A DNA stretch of 64,000 nucleotides. It comes from SAR324 cluster bacterium. Its GTDB lineage: Bacteria > SAR324 > NAC60-12. Below the pieces are notes generated by a model that saw nothing but the letters and a program-made list of their open reading frames with translations, did no database searches and was not told where the DNA came from. How positions within the stretch are numbered: position 1 is the stretch's first letter; each line of letters opens with the position of its first letter. The stretch covers positions 39,101-103,100 of the forward strand of contig JADFZZ010000014.1 in assembly GCA_015232315.1 (NCBI GenBank), given 5' to 3'. This document shows positions 46,234 to 55,739 of this stretch, piece after piece. The position numbers and the translations under genes are program-made.

Positions 46234-46995
46234 CTAATAATGACATGTATAACAATCTGTCAGGTTTGGATTATGATACCCCTTTGGATTTTTCAGGCCG
46301 ATTTTTGCCGCGCGTTCAATATCTTCTTCTTTCGCGTTAAACCATCCCCCCAAGGTAGTCAGTGCGGATTTTCTTTCTTTTGCGCCCTTTACCTGTAAAT
46401 GGCACTGAAGACACCAGCCCATTTTACCAAAATCGGCATCTACCATCTGTACCACGTCCATGGCCTTAACATTCCCGTGGCAGGCTACGCAACGGTCGTC
46501 ATCCCCTTTTTTGAAATAGCCCACTCTACAGGCCAGAGAGCGGTCATCTTTTTGCATGTCGCAGGCTGTGTCAGCGTCATCCCGAAACCGGTTGGCATCC
46601 GCATTGATATGTTTTTTATGCGGAAACCGAACGAAATCAGGGATATCATGGATTTTGACCCAAGGAATCGGTTCTTGTCTTGCCCAATACCCTCGAGCCT
46701 TGTCCGCTTCAGGATACTGTGCCTTGTCTGCTCGCACCAGCGGCATTTCATTGGTTCCGTGACAACCGACACAAACGCTGACAGGAGGAACTCCTGAAGA
46801 ATAGGACCTTCTGGCATAACTGTGACAATATTGACAGGGGATGTTATCGTTGGTTGCGTGAAGTTTATGACTGAAATTGATTGGCTGGCTTTCCTGGGCG
46901 GAGACTGAAGTGGCGATACCGACTGACAAGATCATCGTCAGAATTCCACCACCCATGAATAACACCGCCTTCGCAGCAAAGATGAGTCGTCGCAT
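46234..46995 (-). CDS. actA: Alternative Complex III pentahaem cytochrome c ActA
   Basis: A 253-aa protein with an N-terminal membrane anchor or signal (VLFMGGGILTMILSVGIA) and five CxxCH haem sites: CQYCH, CVGCH, CVACH, CLQCH and CYTCH. Five haems match ActA. It is first in the operon. ActA and ActE give the complex six haem c groups in all. The promoter should lie in the 395-bp gap upstream, but I cannot place it. Confidence 0.93.
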   Translation of the reverse strand: MRRLIFAAKAVLFMGGGILTMILSVGIATSVSAQESQPINFSHKLHATNDNIPCQYCHSYARRSYSSGVPPVSVCVGCHGTNEMPLVRADKAQYPEADKARGYWARQEPIPWVKIHDIPDFVRFPHKKHINADANRFRDDADTACDMQKDDRSLACRVGYFKKGDDDRCVACHGNVKAMDVVQMVDADFGKMGWCLQCHLQVKGAKERKSALTTLGGWFNAKEEDIERAAKIGLKNPKGYHNPNLTDCYTCHY

Positions 46996-47167
46996 AAAAG
47001 ACCTTACCCATGAAGAATTTATGGAAAAATAGGAACCCTATAGAAAAGAGGCCGCAACACACCATAACACGGAAACAAAATCAAACTATTTTTCTTTGAT
47101 AAGGCCAATTAGGGGTTGAAAATTATGTTTGATAGGCAAGGTGCTGAAAATGAGAAAATGTGTCATA

Positions 47168-47228
47168 CCGGACTTGATCCGACCTCCAAAAAATCTCAGC
47201 AGGCCACTGGATTCGGAGTCAAGACCGG
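47168..47228. repeat. Imperfect inverted repeat in the actA-lon gap
   Basis: Within the 395-bp gap 46996-47390, CCGGACTTGATCCG at 47168-47181 faces GGATTCGGAGTCAAGACCGG at 47209-47228. The form, a GTCATACCGGACTTGATCCG start, recalls short intergenic repeats common in many genomes. The rest of the gap is AT-rich with no gene; it must contain the divergent promoters for actA and lon. Confidence 0.5.
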
Positions 47229-47390
47229 ACGGACTCGCTATTTCAACGCCTAAGTCGCATTGACCGTTCAAGAACAGTGAAACCATGTGAAATATAAAAT
47301 CCTCTATTGCTATTTACGATTTCAGTGATTAGTATTTTTAAAAGTACCGTATGAACCATGAGGATTCATTTCAGAAAAGGGAGTTTGTTT

Positions 47391-49853
47391 ATGCATCAGA
47401 CAGATACAGAAGAATATCAGACACTGCCTATGTTGCCAATGCGGGATATTGTTGTATTTCCGCATATGACGGCACCGTTTTTTATTGGCCGCCCTCTATC
47501 AATTACGGCAATGGAACGAGCGTTGAGCGGAGATCGTAAAATTTTTGTGATCGCACAAAAAGATCCCATGGTGGAAGATCCCGCCGACAGTGATTTGTAC
47601 AAAGTTGGAACTATCGGACAGATTCTACAGATCATGCGCTTGCATAATGGCACGATCAAAGCCTTGTTTGAGGCCCACTCTCGTGCCAATCTCATTGAGG
47701 CTAATCTGAATCCCCCCTATTACTCCGCTGTCGTGTGCCCCATTCAGGAGACACTGACTAGAACACCAGAGATCATTGCGCTGAGTAAAAACGTTCAGTC
47801 AGAACTCAAACGATATCTGAAAGAAGTCAAACGCCAGACCGATGGCATTGAAAAACTGGCCATTGATACAGAAGAACCACACCGTCTTGCCGATAGAATC
47901 GCACCGTTGCTCAACATGGATCTCCAAAAGAAACAAATACTGCTGGAAATGAGCGATCCTCGTCAGCGCCTGGAAATTGTGTATGAGAGAATGCTGGAAG
48001 AAAGCGAATTCAAAAAAGTAGAGCGAAAACTGAAAGAACGGGTCCAGGGACAGATTGGACGAACCCAGAAAGAATATTACATGAATGAGCAGATCAAGGC
48101 GATTCAGAAAGAACTGGGCCAGACCGAGGACAGTAAAGCTGAAATGGAGGAGTACACCAATAAAATCAAAGAATTGTCTTTGTCCAAAGAAGCGCGTGAA
48201 GTGGCTGAAAAAGAAGTAAAAAAGTTAAAAATGATGCAATCCATGTCTGCTGAAGCCAATGTGGTACGCAATTATCTGGACTGGTTGCTGGGAATGCCCT
48301 GGGGCGTTAGAACTACGGACAGTTTTGATATTGATGCCGCAGAAACCATTTTGAACCGACAGCATTATGGTCTGGAAAAAATCAAGGAACGCATTATTGA
48401 ATATTTGGCTGTCGCTAAAAAAGTGGGTGAAATGAAAGGCCCGATCATTTGTCTGGTTGGACCTCCCGGAGTGGGAAAAACATCACTGGCGCGTTCGGTT
48501 GCTGAATCTCTAGGTCGAAAATTTGTGCGAATGAGTCTGGGTGGCGTCAGGGATGAAGCTGAAATACGCGGTCATCGTCGAACTTATGTCGGCGCGCTTC
48601 CCGGAAAAGTCATCCAGTCTTTGAGAAAAGCCAAAAGCAATAACCCTCTGATGCTTCTGGATGAAATTGATAAAATGACGCATGGTGTGATGGGGGACCC
48701 TGCGGCGGCGTTGCTGGAAGTGCTGGATCCGGAACAGAATCACACCTTCATGGATCATTATCTGGAAATTGAATATGATCTGTCTGATGTCCTGTTTTTC
48801 TGCACAGCCAACGTTGGACAGAAGATTCCGGCGGCTCTTCAGGATAGAATGGAAATCATCAATCTGTCCGGTTATACCGAGTTGGAAAAAGAGCATATTG
48901 CTCTCGAACATTTACTGCCCAAGCAAATTGAAGAAAACGGACTCAAGCCCGAACAGATTCAATTCCAGCACAAAGCCATCACGACCATTATTCAGAACTA
49001 TACCAGAGAAGCCGGTGTACGTAACCTGGAGCGGGAAATATCAAAAGTCTGTCGAAAAATCGCAACCCAGATTGTCAAGCAACCCAAACAAAAAATGATT
49101 CATGTCACCCCCAAACAAATCAAAACTTTTTTGGGAATCCAGAAGTACAAGCATGCCAGCGTTGAAATAAACAATGAGGTTGGTGTCACTTGCGGATTGG
49201 CCTGGACACAGGCTGGCGGAGAACTGCTGATGACGGAGGCAACCACGATGAAAGGCAAGGGCGGTCTCAAACTGACAGGTCAACTGGGCGATGTGATGAA
49301 AGAATCCGCGCATGCGGCGTTAAGCTACATCCGGACCAATGCCAATCGACTGGGAATCTATTCTTCAACATTCAAAGAAACAGATATCCACATTCATATT
49401 CCAGAAGGCGCAGTTCCCAAAGACGGTCCCTCTGCCGGTGTGACCCTGACCACCACGCTGTTGAGCGTGTTCACGGGCATTCCTGTTAGAAAAGAAATTG
49501 CCATGACTGGAGAAATCACACTGAGCGGCAAAGTGTTGCCTATTGGTGGATTAAAAGAAAAATTGCTTGCGGCGAAAAGAGGTAAAATCAAAATAGTTCT
49601 AATTCCCATGGATAATGAAAAAGATCTGAAGGACATTCCCCGGGAAATCACCAGGGATCTTCAGATCATTCCTGTGAAATTTGTGGATGAAGTGATGCAA
49701 ATCGCCTTGGAACGATTCCCTGTTCCCGTGATTGATCCTGTCCCTCAACCTGAAAAATCCGGTGACGCTGAAGTGGACAGTTCCTTTTTGAAAACACCGG
49801 AGTTTTCAGGCTCTGATCTGCCGCATATCTCTTCCAAATTTTTATTGTCTTGA
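47391..49853 (+). CDS. lon: ATP-dependent protease Lon
   Basis: About 820 aa. N-terminal substrate-binding domain (LPMLPMRDIVVFPHM), AAA+ module with Walker A GPPGVGKTS and Walker B LMLLDEID, and the protease domain with the catalytic Ser in PKDGPSAGV and Lys in SGKVLPIGGLKEK. GGGAG 7 nt before the ATG at 47391 decides the start over an ATG eleven codons earlier. Lon degrades misfolded and regulatory proteins in the cytoplasm. A short tandem repeat follows its stop. Confidence 0.96.
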   Translation: MHQTDTEEYQTLPMLPMRDIVVFPHMTAPFFIGRPLSITAMERALSGDRKIFVIAQKDPMVEDPADSDLYKVGTIGQILQIMRLHNGTIKALFEAHSRANLIEANLNPPYYSAVVCPIQETLTRTPEIIALSKNVQSELKRYLKEVKRQTDGIEKLAIDTEEPHRLADRIAPLLNMDLQKKQILLEMSDPRQRLEIVYERMLEESEFKKVERKLKERVQGQIGRTQKEYYMNEQIKAIQKELGQTEDSKAEMEEYTNKIKELSLSKEAREVAEKEVKKLKMMQSMSAEANVVRNYLDWLLGMPWGVRTTDSFDIDAAETILNRQHYGLEKIKERIIEYLAVAKKVGEMKGPIICLVGPPGVGKTSLARSVAESLGRKFVRMSLGGVRDEAEIRGHRRTYVGALPGKVIQSLRKAKSNNPLMLLDEIDKMTHGVMGDPAAALLEVLDPEQNHTFMDHYLEIEYDLSDVLFFCTANVGQKIPAALQDRMEIINLSGYTELEKEHIALEHLLPKQIEENGLKPEQIQFQHKAITTIIQNYTREAGVRNLEREISKVCRKIATQIVKQPKQKMIHVTPKQIKTFLGIQKYKHASVEINNEVGVTCGLAWTQAGGELLMTEATTMKGKGGLKLTGQLGDVMKESAHAALSYIRTNANRLGIYSSTFKETDIHIHIPEGAVPKDGPSAGVTLTTTLLSVFTGIPVRKEIAMTGEITLSGKVLPIGGLKEKLLAAKRGKIKIVLIPMDNEKDLKDIPREITRDLQIIPVKFVDEVMQIALERFPVPVIDPVPQPEKSGDAEVDSSFLKTPEFSGSDLPHISSKFLLS

Positions 49854-49884
49854 AAACAGGAGCGCTCTTGTAAAACAGGAGCGC
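49853..49884. repeat. Short tandem duplication after lon
   Basis: AAAACAGGAGCGC occurs at 49853-49865 and again at 49872-49884, a 19-nt period. It may be a slippage product and supplies an AGGAG ahead of the next small ORF, though too far to be its ribosome-binding site. Confidence 0.5.
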
Positions 49885-49899
49885 CTTGAAGCTGGTCCA

Positions 49900-50064
49900 A
49901 TGTTGCTGTTCATCTGCCTTGTATGCGGGATCATTCTGGGATGGTCTCTTAAAAATTATATGGGATTTCTACGTATTTCGCCTGAAATATTCCGGCAGCA
50001 AATTCTGTTAACACGTCAGTCTAGCCCCTCCACACACTTGCCAACCCAAAGTGGTCGCGAATGA
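49900..50064 (+). CDS. 54-aa membrane protein coupled to the CPBP protease
   Basis: A 54-codon ORF starting MLLFICLVCGIILGWSL, one TM helix, then a basic, polar tail. Its TGA overlaps the CPBP ATG as ATGA, the usual sign of translational coupling. The upstream ribosome-binding site is weak. No family recognised; a partner or regulator of the protease is possible. Confidence 0.5.
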   Translation: MLLFICLVCGIILGWSLKNYMGFLRISPEIFRQQILLTRQSSPSTHLPTQSGRE

Positions 50065-50756
50065 AGCAATATTTTCAAGTCTCGCATTCTGCGTTTTACT
50101 CAGTAGTCACCGCACTGCCCCTGTTGATTGGCTACGAAATCATGCTTGCGTCTACCAGCAATCCCTACTGGCATGTCCGTAACGCGGTTGATATCTGGAT
50201 GCGCCATGTACTGCAATCGTTTGACGTCAGCACCCGTCAGGCAACGTTTGTCATGATTGGAGTTTTGTTTGCCGCAATTCCCTTCATTCATAAAAAAGAA
50301 ACACCTCTCCGTTTTAAATATGCAGGTTGGATGATTCTGGAAGCCATCATCTATAGTTTATGCCTGAATCTGATTATCCAGTCGGTGTTGAAACCTGTCT
50401 TTCTGACCAAGATGATTCCCTTGAGCAACAGTATTCAGAGTATCGCCCTGTCGTTGGGAGCCGGCTTGTTTGAGGAATTTTTTTTCAGAGTAATTCTGCT
50501 GAACGTGTTGTATTTTGGATTGTTGTTTTTACTTAAGAAACCCCTTCTAAGCGGTATTATAGCCATTCTGCTGGCATCCTTTCTGTTTTCTCTAAGTCAC
50601 TATTTTGGCAACATGGCAGATTCCTTCAATCTGTATAGTTTTTTGTTCCGTTGGTTTGCCGGACTTCTGTTTACCCTCTTGTATTTTTTAAGGGGATTCG
50701 GCATTACAGCCTATACCCATGCATTTTATGATATCAGGATTTTATTATTGGCCTGA
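50061..50756 (+). CDS. CPBP-family intramembrane metalloprotease
   Basis: A 231-aa polytopic protein with the CPBP (Abi/CAAX-like) motifs: AGLFEEFFFRVIL (EExxxR), FSLSHYFGN (first His) and AYTHAFYD (second His). The family includes Rce1 prenyl-protein proteases and bacteriocin-immunity proteins; bacterial substrates are mostly unknown. It is coupled to the small protein before it and precedes the DegT gene by 27 nt. Confidence 0.82.
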   Translation: MKQYFQVSHSAFYSVVTALPLLIGYEIMLASTSNPYWHVRNAVDIWMRHVLQSFDVSTRQATFVMIGVLFAAIPFIHKKETPLRFKYAGWMILEAIIYSLCLNLIIQSVLKPVFLTKMIPLSNSIQSIALSLGAGLFEEFFFRVILLNVLYFGLLFLLKKPLLSGIIAILLASFLFSLSHYFGNMADSFNLYSFLFRWFAGLLFTLLYFLRGFGITAYTHAFYDIRILLLA

Positions 50757-50783
50757 GGTCTCAACCTTTTCTACTGGTGTTTT

Positions 50784-51956
50784 ATGCAGGTACCATTGCT
50801 TGATTTAAAAGGTCAGTTGCGTCCTTTACGAGATGAAATATTGGCCGCGATTGTGGATGTTCTGGATTCAACCCAATACATCATGGGTCCCAAAGTTGAA
50901 GAACTCGAACGGGCGGTTGCCCAATATTCAGGCTGTAGTCATGCCCTTGGTGTCTCTTCGGGCACGGATGCGTTGTTGCTGGCGTTGATGGGGTTGAATG
51001 TTGGTCCGGGAGATCTGGTGATTACCAGTACTTTTTCATTTTTCGCGACCGCCGGAGTTATTGCCAGATTGAACGCAACACCGGTTCTCACAGATATTGA
51101 CCCGGTTACTTTCAATATGTCCCCGGCTCACCTTTCAGAAATTCTGAAAGCCATGCCTGAAGATACCCGCAACAAGGTCAAAGCCATCATTCCCGTGCAT
51201 TTATATGGCCAATGCGCTGACATGCAGTCCCTCATGAAGGTAGCGGCTCAGTGGAATATTCCTGTGATTGAAGATGCGGCTCAGGCGATTGGCGCTGAAT
51301 ATCCACTGGAAGGGAAGGTACAGCGTGCAGGAAGCATGGGGAAAATGGGTTGTTTTTCATTTTTTCCCAGCAAAAATCTGGGGGGAATCGGTGATGGCGG
51401 CATGATCGTGACCAACGATTCCACACTGGCCCAGTATCTTGTGTACCTGAGAAATCACGGCGCAAACCCCAAATATTATCACAAATTCATTGGCGGAAAT
51501 TTCAGACTGGATCCACTTCAGGCCGCAGTGCTAAATGTCAAACTGCCCCATCTGGATCAATGGCATCAACAACGGCAACGCAACGCTAATCGATATATCG
51601 AGTTATTTTCCAAGGCGGGCATCGCTGAAGTCGCACTTCCCGCAGCCGTTTATCAAACGCATAAAATCAGTAACTATCACATTTATAACCAGTTCATGAT
51701 TCGGGTTCCTCAACGGGATGAATTACGTCAATTCCTGCAAAGCCAGCAGATTGTTACGGAAGTTTATTATCCTGTACCGTTTCATGTGCAGGAATGTTTC
51801 AGTTATCTGAATTATAAATCCGGCGACTTTCCGGAATCCGAGAAAGCCGCACGAGAAGTTCTGGCACTGCCCATCTATCCTGAACTGACAGAAGAAATGC
51901 AGGCACATGTGGTGCAACAGATTAAGGCTTTTTATCAGGAAAGGAAAACGCTATGA
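50784..51956 (+). CDS. DegT/DnrJ/EryC1/StrS sugar aminotransferase
   Basis: A 390-aa PLP enzyme. Motifs: GPKVEELERAVAQY, SGTDALLLAL, IEDAAQAIGAEY and SFFPSKNLGGIGDGG with the PLP-binding Lys. The HXXR-like NFRLDPLQAAVL region is also standard. Enzymes of this group transaminate keto-sugar nucleotides (WbpE/PglE/PseC types), feeding surface polysaccharide synthesis. It overlaps the next gene by 4 nt (ATGA). The sugar cannot be assigned. Confidence 0.88.
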   Translation: MQVPLLDLKGQLRPLRDEILAAIVDVLDSTQYIMGPKVEELERAVAQYSGCSHALGVSSGTDALLLALMGLNVGPGDLVITSTFSFFATAGVIARLNATPVLTDIDPVTFNMSPAHLSEILKAMPEDTRNKVKAIIPVHLYGQCADMQSLMKVAAQWNIPVIEDAAQAIGAEYPLEGKVQRAGSMGKMGCFSFFPSKNLGGIGDGGMIVTNDSTLAQYLVYLRNHGANPKYYHKFIGGNFRLDPLQAAVLNVKLPHLDQWHQQRQRNANRYIELFSKAGIAEVALPAAVYQTHKISNYHIYNQFMIRVPQRDELRQFLQSQQIVTEVYYPVPFHVQECFSYLNYKSGDFPESEKAAREVLALPIYPELTEEMQAHVVQQIKAFYQERKTL

Positions 51957-52621
51957 CACAGGCGATTCTGGTGGGCGGCAGTGGATTGGTCGGTCAGGAG
52001 TGTCTGAAATATCTGCTTCAGCATTCGGCCTATGAAAACATCATTCTACTGCTCAGAAAACCATTAAACGTGAATAATTCTAAAGTGAAGGAACATCTGA
52101 TTGATTTTGATCATCTTGATTCCTGTCAGGACTTGATCCGTGGTGATGACCTCTTCTGTTGTCTGGGCACAACCATCAAACAGGCAGGTTCACAAGAAGC
52201 ATTCAAACGAGTGGATCATGATTATCCATTGCAGATTGCACGTATCGCGCAAAAAAACGGAGTGAACCACTGTGCCATTGTTACGGCTCTTGGCGCCAAT
52301 AAATCCTCGGCTGTGTTTTATAACCGGGTCAAGGGTGAAGTGGAAACAGGCCTCAGTGAAATCCCGTTCACAAGTCTGCATTTTTTTCGTCCCTCCCTTT
52401 TGCTGGGAAATCGAAGCGAATTCAGAATTGGTGAGGAAATTGGCAAATACGCAATGCCGCTGTTTACTTCGTTTCTCCCCAGAAAATTACGGAAATATCG
52501 CCCCATTCAGGCGGATACGGTTGCATTCGCCATGGTCCACATGGCCCAAAAAGCCGATCACCTGGCACGATATGCTTTCGAATCCAATGAAATCCAGAAA
52601 ATTTATGATGACAATCATTGA
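51953..52621 (+). CDS. NAD(P)-binding Rossmann protein (HTATIP2/SDR-atypical type)
   Basis: A 222-aa protein beginning with a Rossmann GGSGLVGQE motif, then FCCLGTTIKQAGS and HFFRPSLLLGNRSEFR, the pattern of the atypical SDR group near HTATIP2/TIP30. It should bind NAD(P)H. The catalytic Tyr-x3-Lys may be Y-N-R-V-K near residue 123. It is translationally coupled to the aminotransferase. Confidence 0.75.
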   Translation: MTQAILVGGSGLVGQECLKYLLQHSAYENIILLLRKPLNVNNSKVKEHLIDFDHLDSCQDLIRGDDLFCCLGTTIKQAGSQEAFKRVDHDYPLQIARIAQKNGVNHCAIVTALGANKSSAVFYNRVKGEVETGLSEIPFTSLHFFRPSLLLGNRSEFRIGEEIGKYAMPLFTSFLPRKLRKYRPIQADTVAFAMVHMAQKADHLARYAFESNEIQKIYDDNH

Positions 52622-52701
52622 GTGATTTTTGAAATGGTCTGATCCCTGCAAAACATTGATTAATTTTTCAGATATTTTGAATGATTGAATCAAGGAGGAT
52701 T

Positions 52702-53013
52702 ATGGCAACCATTGAGGAAATTTTAAGTGGCGTTCAGGAAGAGATTGATAAGGCAGTAACCCAGACAATGAGTCGGGTGTTGCCTCAAATTGAGGATATA
52801 TTATTGGAAAACCGCATGGTCCTGTTGAGGCAAACCATACAGAGCGGGAAGTTGGAAAATACCATCGATCAGATCATTTCCAAAACAACCCGAAACCTTG
52901 CGCCGAAAATCAAACAAACTGTACTCACTGAACAACAGAAAAAAATTGGCAGTACCTGGACTCCGCTCACAATAAATGAGGTGTTGGGTTCTCAAAATTC
53001 AGTAACTTCCTGA
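52702..53013 (+). CDS. Small helical protein, unknown
   Basis: 103 aa. AAGGAGG directly precedes the ATG at 52702, which I choose over an ATG seven codons earlier. The product is amphipathic and helical with many Gln, Ile and Glu, no Cys, and no membrane segment. Its TGA abuts the livH stop on the other strand. No family recognised. Confidence 0.55.
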   Translation: MATIEEILSGVQEEIDKAVTQTMSRVLPQIEDILLENRMVLLRQTIQSGKLENTIDQIISKTTRNLAPKIKQTVLTEQQKKIGSTWTPLTINEVLGSQNSVTS

Positions 53014-53916
53014 TCAAACTTTTTCCCGGGTTTCTCGCCCGAGCAGGCCTGCGGGTTTAAAAATCAGGATGATGACCAGCAAGGCGAAGGCGAAAACGTC
53101 TTCGTAGTCGCTGGAAATATAACCCGCGGCAAAACTTTCAGTCCATCCAAGAATCAGTCCTCCCAGCACAGCCCCCGGAATATTGCCGATCCCCCCCAGA
53201 ACCGCCGCAGTGAACGCTTTGATTCCAGCAATAAACCCGATATAGAAGTTGATTTGCCCCACTCTGGTAGCCACCAGAACGCCGCCAATCGCCGCCAGCA
53301 TGGAACCTAAAATAAAAGTGAACGAGATCGTTTTATCCAGGTCTACACCCAGCAACATTGCCATTTTCTTGTCCTGGGAAATAGCTCGCATCGCCATTCC
53401 CATCCGGGTGTGCCTGGTCAGAACACTCAGCAGGATCATGACCAGAACCGTCATGAAGAGGATCATCAGATCAGATGGCTGAATAAATTCTGACCATTGC
53501 TCAAGGAATGGCATTTCCGGCACCAGCGATGGGTATGCCTGAAATTCCGGTCCTTGAGCCAGCAGTACATAATTCTGTAAAAAAATGGACATTCCGATCG
53601 CACTGATCAGTGGAGATAGCCTGGGGGCATGTCGAAGTGGCTGATAGGCGATTTTTTCCATGGTGTAACCGTAGGCTCCCGCATACACAGCGGCAAAAAC
53701 CAATACCAGGGCAAACACAGCCCAGGCATTGAGTTCCATAGTGATCAAAACCCCTGACGCTACCAATCCAGTGAAAGCACCAATCATGTAGATTTCACCA
53801 TGCGCGAAATTGATCAGTCCCAGCACACCGTAAACCATGGTGTATCCCAGAGCGATCAAGGCGTAGATACTGCCTTTGATGAGTCCGGCAATAAACAAAT
53901 CAAGGAAATATTCCAT
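53014..53916 (-). CDS. livH: Branched-chain amino acid ABC permease LivH
   Basis: A 300-aa permease with eight or so TM helices. GLINFAHGEIYMIGAF near residue 33, GMAMRAISQDKKMA (the coupling EAA-like loop) and GGIGNIPGAVLGGLILG are signature LivH blocks. It follows livK by 60 nt. The usual livM, livG and livF partners are absent from the window; the next gene is convergent. Confidence 0.93.
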   Translation of the reverse strand: MEYFLDLFIAGLIKGSIYALIALGYTMVYGVLGLINFAHGEIYMIGAFTGLVASGVLITMELNAWAVFALVLVFAAVYAGAYGYTMEKIAYQPLRHAPRLSPLISAIGMSIFLQNYVLLAQGPEFQAYPSLVPEMPFLEQWSEFIQPSDLMILFMTVLVMILLSVLTRHTRMGMAMRAISQDKKMAMLLGVDLDKTISFTFILGSMLAAIGGVLVATRVGQINFYIGFIAGIKAFTAAVLGGIGNIPGAVLGGLILGWTESFAAGYISSDYEDVFAFALLVIILIFKPAGLLGRETREKV

Positions 53917-53976
53917 GCGACCGGATATTAAAACAAGAGGAAGGAATGGGACCTGTGACCAGGCCCCGGTGATGGC

Positions 53977-55113
53977 TCAATTTTGGACAGGAACAAACGC
54001 GGGAGCTACCTGATACATGGCAAATCCAGCACCAATGATGTCTCCATGGTCATCAAACCTGATTTTCCCAAGCGGAGTTTCCACTTCTTCCGATTTCAAC
54101 GCTTTGACCAACGCATTATAGTCCTGCCCCCCGGTTTTCCGGATAGCATTGACTAACGCCTGAAGCGCCGCATATCCCTGAAGCGTGAAAGTCCCTGGAT
54201 CAGCACTGAATTTTGATTTATACAGACCGCTGACATCCCCTGCCATTTTGATTTGTGAGGTGTCTGTTGGTGCGGATGCATAATATCCGAGAGCGTCTTC
54301 ACCAGCGATTTTAAGGAAAGAAGGATCTTTCACGCCATCTCCGGAAATGAAAGGCGCATTGATTTTTTTCTTTCGGGCTTCCGATACAATTTTGGAGGCT
54401 TCAGGGTGATATCCGCCAAAAAAGATGGCCACACCTTTGCTCTTTGTTTTGAAGGTGGCTTTAATTTTAGCCACCAGTGCAGAATAATCCACAGCCCCTG
54501 GTGTCACGCCTTCAAACATTTCAATTTTTACTTTTTTTGCTTCGAGTCCCGCTTTGACCAGTTCCGCAAGCCCTTTTCCATAAGCGCCTTTATCATGCAG
54601 GACAATCGCTTGTTTGACTTTCAGTGTATTGACCGCAAAATCAACCTGCAAATTAGCCTGAGCCGCATCATGAGCAATGGTCCGGAAAAAGTTGGGATAT
54701 TTTCCATCCAACGTCAGGGAAGGGTTGGTGGATGCCGCTGAAACAAGTATAATTCCGGATTCTTTATAGGTCGGCAGAGCCGCCTCTGTCGCGCCACTGC
54801 ACAAATGACCAATCACAGCGACTACTTTTTCCGACACCATTTTTTTTGCGGCATTGATCGCGGTGTTGGGTTCACACACGTCATCTTCCATCACCAACTC
54901 AATTTTCTGACCATTCACACCACCAGCCGCATTGATGTTTTCAACCGCCAGAATCGCCGCGTTTTTTACAGGAATCCCATAACCGGCGAGATCGCCGCTG
55001 TAAGGCCCGACAACTCCGATTTTCAAAGGAGTTTGTGCCCAGACCAGTGCGGACATCAGGGTTATTCCGAGCATGGTCACCAGCCATTTTTTCATTACGC
55101 TTCCAATCATCAT
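53977..55113 (-). CDS. livK: Branched-chain amino acid-binding protein LivK-like
   Basis: A 378-aa periplasmic type I binding protein with a signal peptide ending ALVWAQ. The mature start LKIGVVGPYSGDLAGYG, then ENINAAGGVNGQKIELV and GHLCSGATEAALPTYKE, are standard for LivJ/LivK. GGGAG precedes the ATG. It would feed LivH. The ligand may be Leu/Ile/Val or another amino acid. Confidence 0.9.
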   Translation of the reverse strand: MMIGSVMKKWLVTMLGITLMSALVWAQTPLKIGVVGPYSGDLAGYGIPVKNAAILAVENINAAGGVNGQKIELVMEDDVCEPNTAINAAKKMVSEKVVAVIGHLCSGATEAALPTYKESGIILVSAASTNPSLTLDGKYPNFFRTIAHDAAQANLQVDFAVNTLKVKQAIVLHDKGAYGKGLAELVKAGLEAKKVKIEMFEGVTPGAVDYSALVAKIKATFKTKSKGVAIFFGGYHPEASKIVSEARKKKINAPFISGDGVKDPSFLKIAGEDALGYYASAPTDTSQIKMAGDVSGLYKSKFSADPGTFTLQGYAALQALVNAIRKTGGQDYNALVKALKSEEVETPLGKIRFDDHGDIIGAGFAMYQVAPAFVPVQN

Positions 55114-55349
55114 GTTTCTCCCTACAAATTGAATACAATTAATTCAACAGGACCTGCCCTCGAATGTTCGTGAAACAGGTCGGCTAAAACGATAAAATCG
55201 TTCGTGTTTTTAATGATGATTATTCAGGAAACGCAAGTTTTTAATCAGGGATAAAACCATGCGGGCTATCAATGTAAACCGATAACTTTTATAAATTCGA
55301 AGGATTAGGCGAAAAGCGGAAAAGAATCTACCGGGAATGGGGTCACGGA

Positions 55350-55540
55350 TTACGTCCCGGGGAGTGCGACAAGCAGTGGAAAGGCATCGGGACGTAACCC
55401 GATGCTACCGTTTTCGGCCCGAGAGTCACACAAAGTCGTCAACTTAATGCGTTCTTCGCCGGGGAATCCCCCTTTTCAAAGGGGGCATGGGGGATTTAAC
55501 GCTCAGAATTACATCCCCCAAACCCCTTGAACCAAGGGGG
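55350..55540. repeat. Cluster of hairpin repeats in the livK upstream gap
   Basis: Several perfect hairpins: TTACGTCCCG (55350-55359) pairs with CGGGACGTAA (55388-55397); GCATCGGG/CCCGATGC at 55384-55405; CCCCCTTT/AAAGGGGG at 55468-55485, flanked by AATCCCCC and GGGGGATT; and CCCCTTG/CAAGGGG at 55523-55539. No gene is present. Confidence 0.6.
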
Positions 55541-55567
55541 AATTGAAACACAGCACCATTCAGAATG

Positions 55568-55676
55568 CTTAGGAATCGCTCATCAATAACATTCCCAACT
55601 ATAAATCTTCCTCTCCATAGCTGTGCTTTGGCTGGTTGGAGGCAAATGGGTAAGTTATTTCTGTGCGATTCCTAAG
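55568..55676. repeat. 109-bp MITE-like element with 12-bp inverted ends
   Basis: CTTAGGAATCGC at 55568-55579 and GCGATTCCTAAG at 55665-55676 are perfect inverted ends. An inner pair AATAAC/GTTATT extends the symmetry. The internal sequence has no ORF. The whole stretch 55114-55739 (626 bp) contains no gene. Confidence 0.5.
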
Positions 55677-55739
55677 TTGATGACATTGGGGAGTCACAGC
55701 ATGATACGGAAAAGTTTATAACTTATTGTTTGAGCGTTC

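Noticed and set aside
47086..47286. 66-codon minus-strand ORF in the actA-lon gap
   Set aside because: Its translation covers the inverted repeat at 47168-47228 and has no ribosome-binding site; the frame looks like a by-product of the repeat.
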